A stretch of 52,975 nucleotides of DNA from Gordonia polyisoprenivorans NBRC 16320 = JCM 10675 (GTDB lineage: Bacteria > Actinomycetota > Actinomycetes > Mycobacteriales > Mycobacteriaceae), in assembly GCF_000241325.1 (NCBI RefSeq), contig NZ_BAEI01000093.1, positions 1 through 52,975 on the forward strand, written 5' to 3'. Below the pieces are notes generated by a model. That model was not told where the DNA came from and made no database searches. It saw only the letters and a list, made by a program, of their open reading frames with translations. Shown here piece after piece: positions 16,274 through 24,787 of the stretch. How positions within the stretch are numbered: position 1 is the stretch's first letter; the number at the start of each line of letters is the position of its first letter. A program made the position numbers and the translations under genes.

Positions 16274-16768
16274 TCAGCGGAGCGCGGCCAGCCCCATCCC
16301 GATTGCGCCGAGCAACGACAACCACAGGCGTAGCACGTTCCACGTTCCCCACGTGCGGGTGAACGTGGCCCATTCCACCGAGCCGGCGGCCAATCGCTGA
16401 TTGAGGGGTACGTTGATCGCGACCGTTGTCACGCAAGCGGCGATCGCGCACACTGCACCGAATACCGCGGCGAGCCCACGAGCGTCCCGCGGGCCGGCGA
16501 CGACGATCCAGACCGCCGTGGCCACCGCGAGCAGCGGGGCGAGAAAGAAGAGCGCGAGAAACGGTGGACGCTCGACAGCCGAGTTCATCCTGCGCATTGC
16601 GTCCGCGCCGTCGACTCCGCCCTGAGCGGTGATCACTGTGGCGTAAGCAAAGTAGAAACCTGCCAGAGTCGCGCTGAGGATCGAGGCTGATCCGATCACT
16701 GTCTTCATAATCATGGGACCAAGCATCGGTCGAACGTCTGGCGTTCTCCATGCCGAGACGTTCAGCAT
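16274..16768 (-). CDS. DUF1772 (anthrone oxygenase-like) membrane protein
   Basis: The 164-residue protein has four hydrophobic segments and the DUF1772 pattern: an N-terminal helix SATLAGFYFAYATVI, the RRMNSAV segment, and INVPLNQRLA followed by WGTWNVLRLWLSLLG. DUF1772 proteins include the fungal anthrone oxygenases, but bacterial members are mostly uncharacterised. A later start at the internal Met residues (about residue 15-21) is also possible. It is transcribed divergently from an AraC-type regulator only 27 bases away, which probably controls it. Confidence 0.75.
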   Translation of the reverse strand: MLNVSAWRTPDVRPMLGPMIMKTVIGSASILSATLAGFYFAYATVITAQGGVDGADAMRRMNSAVERPPFLALFFLAPLLAVATAVWIVVAGPRDARGLAAVFGAVCAIAACVTTVAINVPLNQRLAAGSVEWATFTRTWGTWNVLRLWLSLLGAIGMGLAALR

Positions 16769-16784
16769 TCATACGTAAACGTCT
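16756..16784. promoter_or_regulatory. Inverted repeat between divergent DUF1772 and AraC genes
   Basis: AGACGTT (16756-16762) and AACGTCT (16778-16784) are perfect inverted arms 15 bases apart, with TACGTA between them. The element covers the first codons of the DUF1772 gene and most of the 27-base gap. It may be the operator of the adjacent AraC-type protein. Confidence 0.4.
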
Positions 16785-16795
16785 AATCTGAGGTC

Positions 16796-17716
16796 GTGGA
16801 CCCGTTGTGTCGAATGCTGTCGAGCCTGCGGGCACAAGGCCTGTTTGCGCTGCGACTGTCGATGACCGCGCCATGGTCGGTCGACATCGATGACGGCGCC
16901 CCGCTCACGGTGATCGCAGTGGATCGCGGAGCGGTATGGCTCGCGGGTCCAGGACGGCTGGTGCGTCTGGTGGCTGGCCAGGTGGCGTTGGTCGCACACG
17001 GACCGCGCTACGTTGTCGCCGACGCACCGCAACGCCCTCCGACGGTGCGCATCATCGAAGGCGGAGTGTGTGTTCCGCTCTCCGAGACGATGCGGTCCAC
17101 TGCGCACCGAGGTCTGCTCACATGGGGAAATGACGACGACGGAGCCGATCAGTTGCTGGTGGGCACCTACGCCCGCGCATCACAAGTCGGCCACCACCTG
17201 ACCGAGCAGTTGCGGGACATCACGGTCCCACCACCCGGGAGCGTCGACGAAACACTACTTGCCCTGCTTCGTAGCGAACTCGCCGATCCGAAACCCGGGC
17301 ACAGCCTTGTCATCGATCGTCTCCTCGACGTCGTCGTTGCCTCGGTGATCCGCGCTGCCGCGCCACTGGCCGGGCCGGGATGGCTGTCCGGCACTGTCGA
17401 CCCGACCGTCGCCGGCGCACTGGACCTGATGCACGAATCACCCGAGAAGCCTTGGACTGTAGCGTCATTGGCCGCCGCAATGCACGTTTCCAGGTCCGGG
17501 CTGGCCGCCAAATTCCGTGATGGTGTTGGCGAAACACCGGCGCGATACCTCACGCGCTGGCGAATGACGCTGGCGGCCGACGCCCTCATCGCCACGGACG
17601 ACGGGCTCGAAACGATCGCTCGCCGAGTCGGATACGGGTCGGCGTACTCGTTCAGTAACGCATTCAAATCGATACATGGCCAGAGCCCAGCGCACTACCG
17701 CCACGCCCACCGGTGA
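16796..17716 (+). CDS. AraC-family transcriptional regulator (cupin sensor)
   Basis: The 306-residue protein has an N-terminal cupin-type sensor domain (about residues 1-170; LTVIAVDRGAVWLAG, LVAGQVALVAHGPRYVVAD) and a C-terminal pair of helix-turn-helix motifs (about 205-306). The second includes the conserved LETIARRVGYGSAYSFSNAF and SPAHYRHAH. This is the cupin_6/AraC type often divergent from oxidoreductases or membrane proteins. It begins at GTG 16796. The regulated target is most likely the adjacent DUF1772 gene. Confidence 0.85.
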   Translation: MDPLCRMLSSLRAQGLFALRLSMTAPWSVDIDDGAPLTVIAVDRGAVWLAGPGRLVRLVAGQVALVAHGPRYVVADAPQRPPTVRIIEGGVCVPLSETMRSTAHRGLLTWGNDDDGADQLLVGTYARASQVGHHLTEQLRDITVPPPGSVDETLLALLRSELADPKPGHSLVIDRLLDVVVASVIRAAAPLAGPGWLSGTVDPTVAGALDLMHESPEKPWTVASLAAAMHVSRSGLAAKFRDGVGETPARYLTRWRMTLAADALIATDDGLETIARRVGYGSAYSFSNAFKSIHGQSPAHYRHAHR

Positions 17717-17744
17717 TGGGGGGACCCATCATCGTGGTCCACGA

Positions 17745-18235
17745 TGACGAGCGGGGTTCCGGCGAAATCCGGGGCCGTGGCACCGAGGTGGGCTGACGCT
17801 GTGAGCGTATGCCTGCTCCGGTGTGTGTACCTCGATGAACCCGGACTGGTCGTCACCGACGAAAGTGCCGGTGTCGTCGACGAGTCGCGGGCCGATGTCG
17901 GGGCGGGGTCATCCGGCGGTGGCCAAGCGTGGCGAACCCAGGGCGAAGTCGGGGCCGGCGAGAATACTGGCGATCCCGAACTCACTGGTGCCGTTGGTGT
18001 TTGCGATAACCGGAGAGCCGAGTCGCCTCAACAGTGTCATGCGTAGCGCCGGTGCTGCGCCGGCACCGACGTGGGTGGGCATGATCAACGACGACAGGTC
18101 GGCGTCGGAAAGAGGTTCGTCGTAAGCGAATTCGACGGGGTTCGACGAGCGTCATGTGCCTGATGTGCGTGATGTGGCGCCGCTGCGCGGTATCGATGAT
18201 GATGCCGGGATCGGCGCTGCTCGGATGATCGGCAG
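17745..18235 (-). pseudogene. Degraded adenylate-forming (acyl-CoA synthetase-like) gene remnant
   Basis: Minus-strand translation shows pieces that resemble the middle of AMP-binding ligases: DTAQRRHITH in one frame, then after a frame change LSDADLSSLIMPTHVGAGAA, NTNGTSEFG (in the position of the TE motif), and after an in-frame TGA (at about 17928) RPDIGPRLVDDTGTFVGDDQ-SGFIEVHTPEQAY. The last part matches the region after the TE motif (GRP...VDD.G..v..g..G.i.v). Start, P-loop and C-terminal domain are absent. The match is by eye, so it is a tentative remnant. No other gene is seen between 17717 and 18276. Confidence 0.45.
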
Positions 18236-18276
18236 GTGGAGTGCGCACTCCCCCGATCGGGGAGGTCTGAGGCCGA

Positions 18277-19140
18277 ATGCCGACTGAGTTGCGTGAAGCA
18301 ACGCACTATGATTTCCTCGGTTTCGTGAAACAACTCGGTAGGCAGGCGCTGGTCGATGAGTTCTCGGTCAAGCCGATTGGTGAGGGCACGTGGTCGGCCG
18401 ACATCGATCGCTCATGGTGGGGCTGGTCCGGTCCGCATGGCGGGGTGATCGCGGCTCTGGCTGGCCACGTGGCAGCGGCGGCCGTACCGGATCGATCGGT
18501 GCGAGCGCTCGACCTCCGATTCCTTGGACGACCTGCCGACGGTGAACTCGTCCTGACTCTCCTTGAGAAGAAGATCGGCGGCAGCACGCGCATTGTCGAT
18601 GTCGGCATCACCCAGGGCGGTCGCGATGTCGCGGCCGCCACGGTGACCCTGGGCCGGGAGGGGCCGGCGTCCCCAGCCGACATCGTGGATGTGTCGGCGG
18701 ATGTCGTCGCGCGTCCCGAGGACTGCGAACCATTCATGATCCCGCCCGAGATCGTCCCGATGGGTGGACATCTCGACCTACGTCCCACCGACGGCGCGCT
18801 CCCGCTGACCGGTTCGGAGGATGCCTGGATGCGGGCGTGGATCTCGACGAGAACACCGATGTCGATGGATTTCGCCTATCTCGCGCTTCTCGCCGATTGC
18901 CTTCCGCCGGGGGTCTTTCCGACGCTGTCGGCTCCCCTGGCCGTCCCGACTGTGGCGTTCTCGATGCACGCGGCCGCCGCGCTCGACGACCCGTCGCCCG
19001 CGCCCGTCCTCGTCCACACGCGGAATGTGTCGACGTCGGGAGGGTGGTCGGTCGATGACACGACCTTGCGAGATGAGTCGGGACGGTTGCTGGCCACGGC
19101 ACGGCAGAGTCGGCGGGTCCTCGGCTGGCATGCCCGGTGA
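18277..19140 (+). CDS. Acyl-CoA thioesterase-like double hotdog protein
   Basis: The 287-residue protein has two hotdog halves. The first holds WWGWSGPHGGVIAALAGHVAAAAV, the typical helix with the His-Gly-Gly turn, then RALDLRFLGRPADGELVL. The second ends VLVHTRNVSTSGGWSVDDTTLRDESGRLLATARQSR, as in TesB-like thioesterases. It probably hydrolyses acyl-CoA esters in the cytoplasm. A GTG at 18325 is an alternative start that would trim the weakly conserved first 16 residues. It is a single gene next to a decayed acyl-CoA synthetase remnant on the other strand. Confidence 0.8.
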   Translation: MPTELREATHYDFLGFVKQLGRQALVDEFSVKPIGEGTWSADIDRSWWGWSGPHGGVIAALAGHVAAAAVPDRSVRALDLRFLGRPADGELVLTLLEKKIGGSTRIVDVGITQGGRDVAAATVTLGREGPASPADIVDVSADVVARPEDCEPFMIPPEIVPMGGHLDLRPTDGALPLTGSEDAWMRAWISTRTPMSMDFAYLALLADCLPPGVFPTLSAPLAVPTVAFSMHAAAALDDPSPAPVLVHTRNVSTSGGWSVDDTTLRDESGRLLATARQSRRVLGWHAR

Positions 19141-19201
19141 GTACCGCCGCGGTGTCCACCAATGGTTGTGGCGCGTCGGCCACCTCGTGCCACCGAGCCG
19201 C

Positions 19202-19699
19202 TCAGGGCATCTCGACTGTCTGCGCGCGGCGTAGCTCCTCGACTGCACGAGTCACATACGGGCCGTGATCGACAGCGGCCGCCGACGCCAGATCGGCAGC
19301 CACCAGGAGCGCCGCGACGACGACTTCGTTCGGTGTGGGCACCGACGTCGTTCCGTCCTCGGGCCGCTCTGCTACGCCGAGCGCGCCGGTGAGCACCACC
19401 GCGACGGCGGTGGGGTCCACCTGTGCGTTCCAGCATCCGGCGGCACTCACGGTGCGGTTGAGGACTTCGGCGATATCGTCGCCGTCGAGCCCGTCCTGAT
19501 ACGAGGTTTCCAGCAGCTCGCGCACCAAGTGGCCGTGTACGTCACGGGCGGCGTCGGCGTGGATCGCGAGTTCCTCGACAACGTCGCGTAATTCTTCGAG
19601 CTCATGAGTGCGTGCCGCGCCGATCCCCCGGTCGGTGGCCTCGGCGATGACTCGTGCCACCGCAGTCCAGTCGGCTGATGATCGGTAACCACTGGCCAT
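19202..19699 (-). CDS. Hypothetical actinobacterial protein
   Basis: The 165-residue, acidic, Ala-rich and mostly helical protein has a strong AGGAGG ribosome binding site nine bases before its ATG. No signal peptide or membrane helix is seen, apart from a mildly hydrophobic stretch near residues 125-150 (VVVAALLVAADLASAAAV). I do not recognise a family. It is divergent from the SDR gene and probably forms its own unit. Confidence 0.65.
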   Translation of the reverse strand: MASGYRSSADWTAVARVIAEATDRGIGAARTHELEELRDVVEELAIHADAARDVHGHLVRELLETSYQDGLDGDDIAEVLNRTVSAAGCWNAQVDPTAVAVVLTGALGVAERPEDGTTSVPTPNEVVVAALLVAADLASAAAVDHGPYVTRAVEELRRAQTVEMP

Positions 19700-19861
19700 T
19701 GACTGTTTCCTCCTGGTCGGCCGACGGATGAGTGGGCGTGCTCGTCGCAGACACTAGTCGCCACCGCCGACAACCAACGCGGACGAGACATCATCGCCGT
19801 GCAACGCTGCGGCCGACGCAATGCCATCCGGACCCGACACCGCCACGATTACGGTGTGGGC

Positions 19862-20692
19862 ATGACACAAGTAGCACTCGTCACCGGCACCTCCTCCGGC
19901 ATGGGCATGTACGCGGCGGTCGAGCTCGCTCGCCGCGGCGTGCGGGTCGTCGCCACCATGCGCGACACCGGTCGATCCGGTCGATTGCGTGACGCTGCGG
20001 CCGACGCCGGCGTGGAGCTCGACATCCGAGCGCTGGACGTGGTCGATCACACTGCCGCCGCCCGCCTGGTCGCCGAGGTGGTCAGTGACCACGGCGCGAT
20101 CGATGTTTTGGTAAACAACGCGGGTCAGGGCTGTGTGGCGACCGCCGAGCAGTTGTCGATGTCGGACATCCAGGCGCAGCTGGATGTGAATTACCTTGCC
20201 CCGGTGAATCTCACGAAGCTCGTCCTGCCGGGTATGCGGGAACGCCGCAGCGGCAGCATCCTGACGGTCACGAGTGTGGGTGGCGTCGTCGGACAACCAT
20301 TCGCCGACGCCTATTGCGGCGCGAAGTTCGCCGTCGAAGGATTCATGCAGTCCCTGGCGGTGGTCGCCGAGAACTTCAACGTGCATGTCGCGGTGATCGA
20401 ACCGGCCGCCGTGGCGAGCGACTTCGTCTCCAACGCTGAGCGTCCCGAAGGCGCCGACGCTTACGGTCCGCTGCTCGATGCCTATCTCAGCCGAACCGCC
20501 GGTGCGTTCGCCAACGCGCAGACTGCTCAGAGCGCGGCGCTCGCCATCGCTGACGCTGCGATGACGGAGAGTTTCCGGTTCCGGTGGCAGAGTTCGGACA
20601 CCGCAACGATTTTCGCCGGTATATCGCTGGCCGATCTCGATGGCGAGCGCGTCCTGGGAGTCACCCGTACCTGGCTCACCGCCGAACAGTAG
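19862..20692 (+). CDS. Short-chain dehydrogenase/reductase
   Basis: From ATG 19862 the protein has 276 residues. It is a classical SDR: nucleotide-binding VTGTSSGMGMYAA (TGxxxGxG) near the N-terminus, NNAG at about residue 88, catalytic Ser in TVTSVGG and the YCGAK active-site Tyr/Lys. It probably oxidises or reduces a carbonyl or alcohol with NAD(P). The frame is open upstream to 19799, but the Rossmann motif fits the ATG at 19862. A TPR gene follows after 12 bases, with its ribosome binding site next to the SDR stop. Confidence 0.85.
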   Translation: MTQVALVTGTSSGMGMYAAVELARRGVRVVATMRDTGRSGRLRDAAADAGVELDIRALDVVDHTAAARLVAEVVSDHGAIDVLVNNAGQGCVATAEQLSMSDIQAQLDVNYLAPVNLTKLVLPGMRERRSGSILTVTSVGGVVGQPFADAYCGAKFAVEGFMQSLAVVAENFNVHVAVIEPAAVASDFVSNAERPEGADAYGPLLDAYLSRTAGAFANAQTAQSAALAIADAAMTESFRFRWQSSDTATIFAGISLADLDGERVLGVTRTWLTAEQ

Positions 20693-20704
20693 GAGATCGA
20701 AACC

Positions 20705-21244
20705 GTGAATACCGACGATGACGCACTCGACGATCACGAACTCGAAGCAGCCATTGCCCACGGATTCGACCAGCGGGACCGCGCGAACATGCAGCCGACG
20801 ATCGCGTACTTCGAGGATCTGCTCGCGCGTCACCCCGGACACGCTGCCGTCTTGTACGAGTTGGCGGGCTCCTACGACACGGCCGGCGATGGGGTCCGGG
20901 CGGAGGCGTTGTATCGGGAAGCCTTGGCGGCCGGGCTATCCGGTGACCGCCTGGCGCGCTGCCTACTCCAATACGGAAGCACCCTGCGCAACCTCGGGCG
21001 GCTTGACGAGTCTCTTGCCGTTTTCGCTGACGCGTGCCAACGCTTTCCGAGATCGCACGCGTTGCGTGTCTTTCACGCCCTCAGTGTCCATGCCGACGGC
21101 CGGGCCGCGACTTCCCTCGCGATGGTGCTCGAGTTCGTGGCCGACGAGATGAGGGACGGAGACATCCCGCGCTACGAGGCGGCGATCAGAGGTAACGCGC
21201 AGTACTTACGAGATCTCGACAGCGGCAGCACCGACAGCGCATAG
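20705..21244 (+). CDS. Tetratricopeptide-repeat protein
   Basis: The 179-residue soluble protein starts with GTG after AGGAG. Two to three TPR-like helix pairs are visible: IAYFEDLLARHPGHAAVLYELAGSY, AEALYREALAAGLSGDRLARCLLQYG and LGRLDESLAVFADACQRFP. TPRs mediate protein contacts. It resembles the short tetratricopeptide proteins that act as regulators or chaperones in Gram-positives. Co-transcription with the SDR gene is likely. No enzyme function is implied. Confidence 0.8.
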   Translation: MNTDDDALDDHELEAAIAHGFDQRDRANMQPTIAYFEDLLARHPGHAAVLYELAGSYDTAGDGVRAEALYREALAAGLSGDRLARCLLQYGSTLRNLGRLDESLAVFADACQRFPRSHALRVFHALSVHADGRAATSLAMVLEFVADEMRDGDIPRYEAAIRGNAQYLRDLDSGSTDSA

Positions 21245-21250
21245 TAACGC

Positions 21251-22021
21251 TCAGCTATCCGACGCCTGATCCTCGAGATGCGCCAATGCCGCACGCGCGG
21301 TTTGGAGTTCGTGACTGAGTTCGTCGATCCTGCGTTGCGCTGCCTCGCGCGCTGCGCTGATGACCTCGTCGACAGCTGCGATGGCGGCGTCGTTGCCGAG
21401 TTCGCGCATCGCCCGCGCCACGCGATCAGCGGTCACCTCGGTCGCCCTGACGGTTTTCTTGCTGCCCTGCGACACCGAGACGGCCCAGCTTCCTGCGGGG
21501 GTTGAGGTGAGCGTGACGCTCACGGCGGCTGTCGTGGTCTTCGCTCGCCGTGGCGCCTTCGGAGCAGCGCTCGAACTCTGCGGACTCGTGTTCACGGTTC
21601 GTGGCGTCGGGGCTGCGGTGCCTGCTCCCCCGGGCCTGGATTCGGATTTCCGGGTTGTCGAGTTCGACGGGACCGGCGGCGCGGCCGGGACGGGTGGCTG
21701 TGCAGCAACCTTCGCAGGTGCAGGCCTCGCGGCTCGCTTCTGTGCCGGAGATGCGGACCCCGTTGAGGCCTGCGACCTCTGCAATTCATTCGCCTCGAAG
21801 GGCAACTGATCGTCGATGCCTTTCGGGCGCACCGTCACGACCGATCCCTCGATGGACACCACGCGAGCCGAGGTCCCGGCGTCGAGGTTGAGGGAGGGCA
21901 TGGGGTCGCGCAGATAGACCGTGACCCTCTTACCCGTGGCGAGTCCGGCGGACAGCGCTGTCAGGTCGTCGGACGTCAGACCGTCCCCTTTGCGTGAACT
22001 CACGGAACCATACTCGCACAT
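21251..22021 (-). CDS. Hypothetical protein, DUF6319-like
   Basis: The 256-residue protein has an ordered N-terminal domain (about residues 14-82; DDLTALSAGLATGKRVTVYL, VVSIEGSVVTVRPKGIDDQLPFEANEL), then a Pro/Ala/Ser-rich disordered linker (about 85-165). A C-terminal part follows with VSVTLTSTPAGSWAVSVSQG and a helical tail (IDELSHELQTARAALAHLED). The pattern recalls an actinobacterial family of unknown function. It may bind nucleic acid, but that is not shown. Start is ATG 22021, or GTG 22003 if the first six residues are not translated. Confidence 0.6.
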   Translation of the reverse strand: MCEYGSVSSRKGDGLTSDDLTALSAGLATGKRVTVYLRDPMPSLNLDAGTSARVVSIEGSVVTVRPKGIDDQLPFEANELQRSQASTGSASPAQKRAARPAPAKVAAQPPVPAAPPVPSNSTTRKSESRPGGAGTAAPTPRTVNTSPQSSSAAPKAPRRAKTTTAAVSVTLTSTPAGSWAVSVSQGSKKTVRATEVTADRVARAMRELGNDAAIAAVDEVISAAREAAQRRIDELSHELQTARAALAHLEDQASDS

Positions 22022-22098
22022 GTGTGCGACAGGGTGGTGTTCGGACCGGTATCCGCGCGTTCAGCCTGTGCGATGCGAGGCATCGATACGATGCCGGC

Positions 22099-22572
22099 AT
22101 GCGCGAGCGGGCTCGGAGGGGCGTTGCGTGGTGGCTGTGCGGGGGCGTCGTCTCGATCGCCGTTGTTGCCGTGGCGGCGATCGGAGCAGTGCGGATACTT
22201 CATCCCGATCCGTGCGACTTGTCCCTTCCCTTTGCGGAGAAGTTAGGCCTTCGTCTGTCTCGCGATGACCACGTCGTCGCATGCGAATGGGATGGCGGGT
22301 TCCCCGATTCGGGAGGCAAGGTCGTAGTGCGCACCACATCCGCCGATACCCGCGACGCGTTGCTGGGTAGGTCTGAGGTCAGCGAAGAACTGGATCGCAC
22401 ATTGGTCATCGTTGACGACGGGACGTTTCACGAGGAGGTCAACCGACCGAATCTCGAACGGAGCGAGCAGGTTTACACCTCCACCGGGAAGGGCGGTCAT
22501 CTATTGCAGATCAGCTATGACCCGGGCGTCGAGTCGGGTCTTCTTCTCACGGAGCTGGCGCTGGACGTGTGA
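22099..22572 (+). CDS. Hypothetical membrane-anchored secreted-domain protein
   Basis: From ATG 22099 the protein has 157 residues: a basic N-terminus (MRERARRG), a single transmembrane helix (about 10-35) and an extracytoplasmic domain. Two Cys residues at about 41 and 64 could pair (HPDPCDLS, HVVACEWD). The domain resembles small DUF3558-like envelope proteins (conserved paired Cys near the start), but I cannot assign it firmly. It ends 55 bases before an ArsR gene. Confidence 0.6.
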   Translation: MRERARRGVAWWLCGGVVSIAVVAVAAIGAVRILHPDPCDLSLPFAEKLGLRLSRDDHVVACEWDGGFPDSGGKVVVRTTSADTRDALLGRSEVSEELDRTLVIVDDGTFHEEVNRPNLERSEQVYTSTGKGGHLLQISYDPGVESGLLLTELALDV

Positions 22573-22617
22573 ATCGAACTGACACGCGCCCTTGACGCCG
22601 ACCTGCAAGTCGGCAAC

Positions 22618-22637
22618 ACTTAGGCGTGTGACTAAGT
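22618..22637. promoter_or_regulatory. Operator palindrome of ArsR operon B
   Basis: ACTTAG-N8-CTAAGT is a perfect inverted repeat straddling the GTG start codon (22628) of the ArsR gene. A site over the start of a leaderless message would block transcription initiation. The core ACTTA/TAAGT also forms the arms of the operator at 13965. Confidence 0.55.
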
Positions 22638-22939
22638 ATCACGACGATGTCGACACGGTGCTCCGCGCTCTCGCGGACCCGACTCGTCGCGCCGTCGTCG
22701 AACGGTTGGCAATCTCGCCGGCCGTCGTATCCGAACTCGCGGCACCGTTCCCGATGGCGTTGCCGTCGTTCATGCAACATCTGCGGGTACTCGAAGAAGC
22801 CGGAATCATCGTGTCGCACAAGGTTGGACGGGTTCGCACCGTCAGCCTGCGCCCGGGTTCACTCGATGTGTTGCATGTCTGGCTCGGCGAGCAGCGCACC
22901 CTGCAGAACACCAGGCCGATCGGCTCGGCATCCACCTGA
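22628..22939 (+). CDS. ArsR-family transcriptional regulator
   Basis: From GTG 22628 the protein has 103 residues with the ArsR fold: RALADPTRRAVVERLAISPAVVSELAAPF, recognition helix ALPSFMQHLRVLEEAGIIV and the wing HKVGRVRTVSL. No metal-binding Cys pair is visible. It heads an operon with a RibD/DHFR-like protein, an SRPBCC protein and a second DHFR-like protein, a grouping repeated in many actinobacteria. Autoregulation via the surrounding palindrome is likely. Confidence 0.85.
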   Translation: MTKYHDDVDTVLRALADPTRRAVVERLAISPAVVSELAAPFPMALPSFMQHLRVLEEAGIIVSHKVGRVRTVSLRPGSLDVLHVWLGEQRTLQNTRPIGSAST

Positions 22940-22966
22940 CCCGCACGACTCACAAGGAGACCTGAC

Positions 22967-23614
22967 ATGACCCGCGTTCGCATCGACATGTTCGTTTCAC
23001 TGGACGGATACACCTCCATGGGCGGCGAATCCGCCGACAACCCGATGGGCGAGGACTGGGGGCGGCTCACCGCGTCCTACGCGGCCACCCGCACCTTTCA
23101 CGAACGAGTCTTCGGCGACACCAGCGGCGCAGGCACCACCGGCGTCGACGACACTTATGCCGCAGCACATTTCGAGGGGATCGGCGCCGAGATCATCGGG
23201 GCATCGATGTTCGGGCTGCACACCTATCCCGATGACCCGGACTGGAAGGGCTGGTGGGGTGACGAACCGCCGTTCGGTACGCCCGTCTACGTCCTGAGCC
23301 ACACCGCACCACGTCCCTCGATCGAGATGCAGGGCGGGACCACCTTCCATTTCCGCAGCGGCGCAGTCGACGACGTGCTCGCCGAAGCGTCCGCCGCGGC
23401 TGCTGGACTCGACGTGCGCGTCGGCGGTGGGGTGCGCACCGCCCGCGAGTTCCTGCGCGCAGGACTCGTCGACCACCTACATCTCATGGTCGCCCCGATC
23501 GTCCTCGGCCGAGGAATGCGGCTGTGGGACGACCTGCCCGCCCTCGACCGCACCCACAAGGTGACCACCGAGGGCGCCGAGAGCGGCACCATCCACGTCA
23601 CCTTCACCCGATAG
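22967..23614 (+). CDS. Dihydrofolate reductase-like (RibD C-terminal domain) protein
   Basis: The 215-residue protein belongs to the RibD_C/DHFR-like fold: it begins RVRIDMFVSLDGYTSMGGES, continues with AEIIGASMFGLHTYP and ends with LRAGLVDHLHLMVAPIVLGRGMRLW. Such stand-alone domains bind NADPH and reduce unknown substrates. They are not true folate enzymes. AAGGAGA precedes the ATG. Similar to the gene at 24167, with which it brackets an SRPBCC gene. Confidence 0.85.
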   Translation: MTRVRIDMFVSLDGYTSMGGESADNPMGEDWGRLTASYAATRTFHERVFGDTSGAGTTGVDDTYAAAHFEGIGAEIIGASMFGLHTYPDDPDWKGWWGDEPPFGTPVYVLSHTAPRPSIEMQGGTTFHFRSGAVDDVLAEASAAAAGLDVRVGGGVRTAREFLRAGLVDHLHLMVAPIVLGRGMRLWDDLPALDRTHKVTTEGAESGTIHVTFTR

Positions 23615-23621
23615 GACACAG

Positions 23622-24083
23622 ATGAGCATCGAACGTCGACTCGCGCGCGCCGAATTCACCCTGACCCGCGACTATCCCGCGCCGGTGCACCGCGTCTGGG
23701 ATGCCTTTGCCGATGAACAGGAGAAGCTCTCCTGGTGGGGCGGGGGCGACTCGGTGGATCCCATCGAGTGGGCCTTCGACTTCCGGGTCGGTGGTCGTGA
23801 CGTCGCCGAAGGCAGATTCCACGACGGCCCGGTCTCGCGGTATGTGGCCACCTATACCGACATCGTCGCGCACAACCGCATCGTCACGACCTACGACATG
23901 TGGATCGACGGCATCCACATGTCCACGTCCGTGGCATCGCTGGAGTTCGAGTCGGTGGATGCGGGAACCCGATTCACTCACGCCGAGCACGGGGTGTTCT
24001 TCGACCGGTTCTGGGCCGACGGCCCCAACCGGGAGAAGGGCACGCGGGGCCTGCTCGATGCGCTGGGTGCTTATCTCGGCTGA
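23622..24083 (+). CDS. SRPBCC (AHSA1-like) protein
   Basis: The 153-residue single-domain protein starts EFTLTRDYPAPVHRVWDAF and has WWGGGDSVDP, GRDVAEGRFHDGP, and a final HAEHGVFFDRFWADGPNREKGTRGLLDALGAYL helix. That is the standard Aha1-like ligand-cavity family. It starts seven bases after the DHFR-like gene and is followed by another DHFR-like gene, so it belongs to the ArsR operon B. The ligand is unknown. Confidence 0.85.
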   Translation: MSIERRLARAEFTLTRDYPAPVHRVWDAFADEQEKLSWWGGGDSVDPIEWAFDFRVGGRDVAEGRFHDGPVSRYVATYTDIVAHNRIVTTYDMWIDGIHMSTSVASLEFESVDAGTRFTHAEHGVFFDRFWADGPNREKGTRGLLDALGAYLG

Positions 24084-24166
24084 GACCCTTCCGGGGCGAT
24101 GAGTTCTATACGGCCGGCGTGTCGATATCTCCGACACTGCTCGCCACACTCTCCCGGAGGTCTGCC

Positions 24167-24787
24167 ATGGGCATCATTCAGATCGAACTGTTCTCCACGC
24201 TGGATCTCGTCGGCCAATCACCCGGCGGCCCGGACGAGGATCCCGACGGCTTCCCGTACGGCGGGTGGCAGGTACCGCTGCTCAACGAGGTCAGCGGCGC
24301 GCAGGTCGTCGCCGCCTACGAGCACACCGATGCTCTACTCCTCGGTCGTCGGACGTATGACATCTTCGCCCGGTACTGGCCGAATCAGGATCCCCAGTCG
24401 TCGCCGTTCGCCAAGCTCTTCAACAGCATTCCCAAGTATGTTGCGTCAACCGGTGATCCGGAGCTGACCTGGTCGGGCTCACATCTTCTCGGACCAGACC
24501 TGGTGTCCGCCGTCGGTGAACTCCGGAACGTGCACGAGCACGTGACCGTGGTCGGCAGCCTGAATCTGGTACAGACACTCGTGCGGGAGAAGCTGTTCGA
24601 TCGGCTCGATCTGTGGGTGCACCCGATCGTGCTGGGCGTGGGCAAGAAGGTGTTCGATCAGGGCACACTGCCCACCGTTCTGACTCTTCTCGAGCCGCCG
24701 ACGGCCTCGCCCGGCGGAACGGTTTACCTGCAGTACGCGCGAGCCGACGGGACGCCGGGGATCGGTGACATCGACGCCCAGTCGTGA
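24167..24787 (+). CDS. Dihydrofolate reductase-like (RibD C-terminal domain) protein
   Basis: From ATG 24167 (GGAGG six bases upstream) the protein has 206 residues. RibD_C hallmarks are FSTLDLVGQSPGGPDED, DALLLGRRTYDIFARYW, VVGSLNLVQTLVREKLFDRLDL and HPIVLGVGKKVFDQG. The Gly-Arg-x-T-Y motif and the late substrate/NADPH loop are intact. It ends ArsR operon B. A longer frame from 23900 runs into the SRPBCC gene and is rejected. Confidence 0.85.
   Translation: MGIIQIELFSTLDLVGQSPGGPDEDPDGFPYGGWQVPLLNEVSGAQVVAAYEHTDALLLGRRTYDIFARYWPNQDPQSSPFAKLFNSIPKYVASTGDPELTWSGSHLLGPDLVSAVGELRNVHEHVTVVGSLNLVQTLVREKLFDRLDLWVHPIVLGVGKKVFDQGTLPTVLTLLEPPTASPGGTVYLQYARADGTPGIGDIDAQS

Noticed and set aside
15996..16874. 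292-residue minus-strand frame taken as one protein
   Set aside because: Only the final 88 or so residues match a HAD phosphatase. The rest is an alternative frame of the DUF1772 gene and its promoter.
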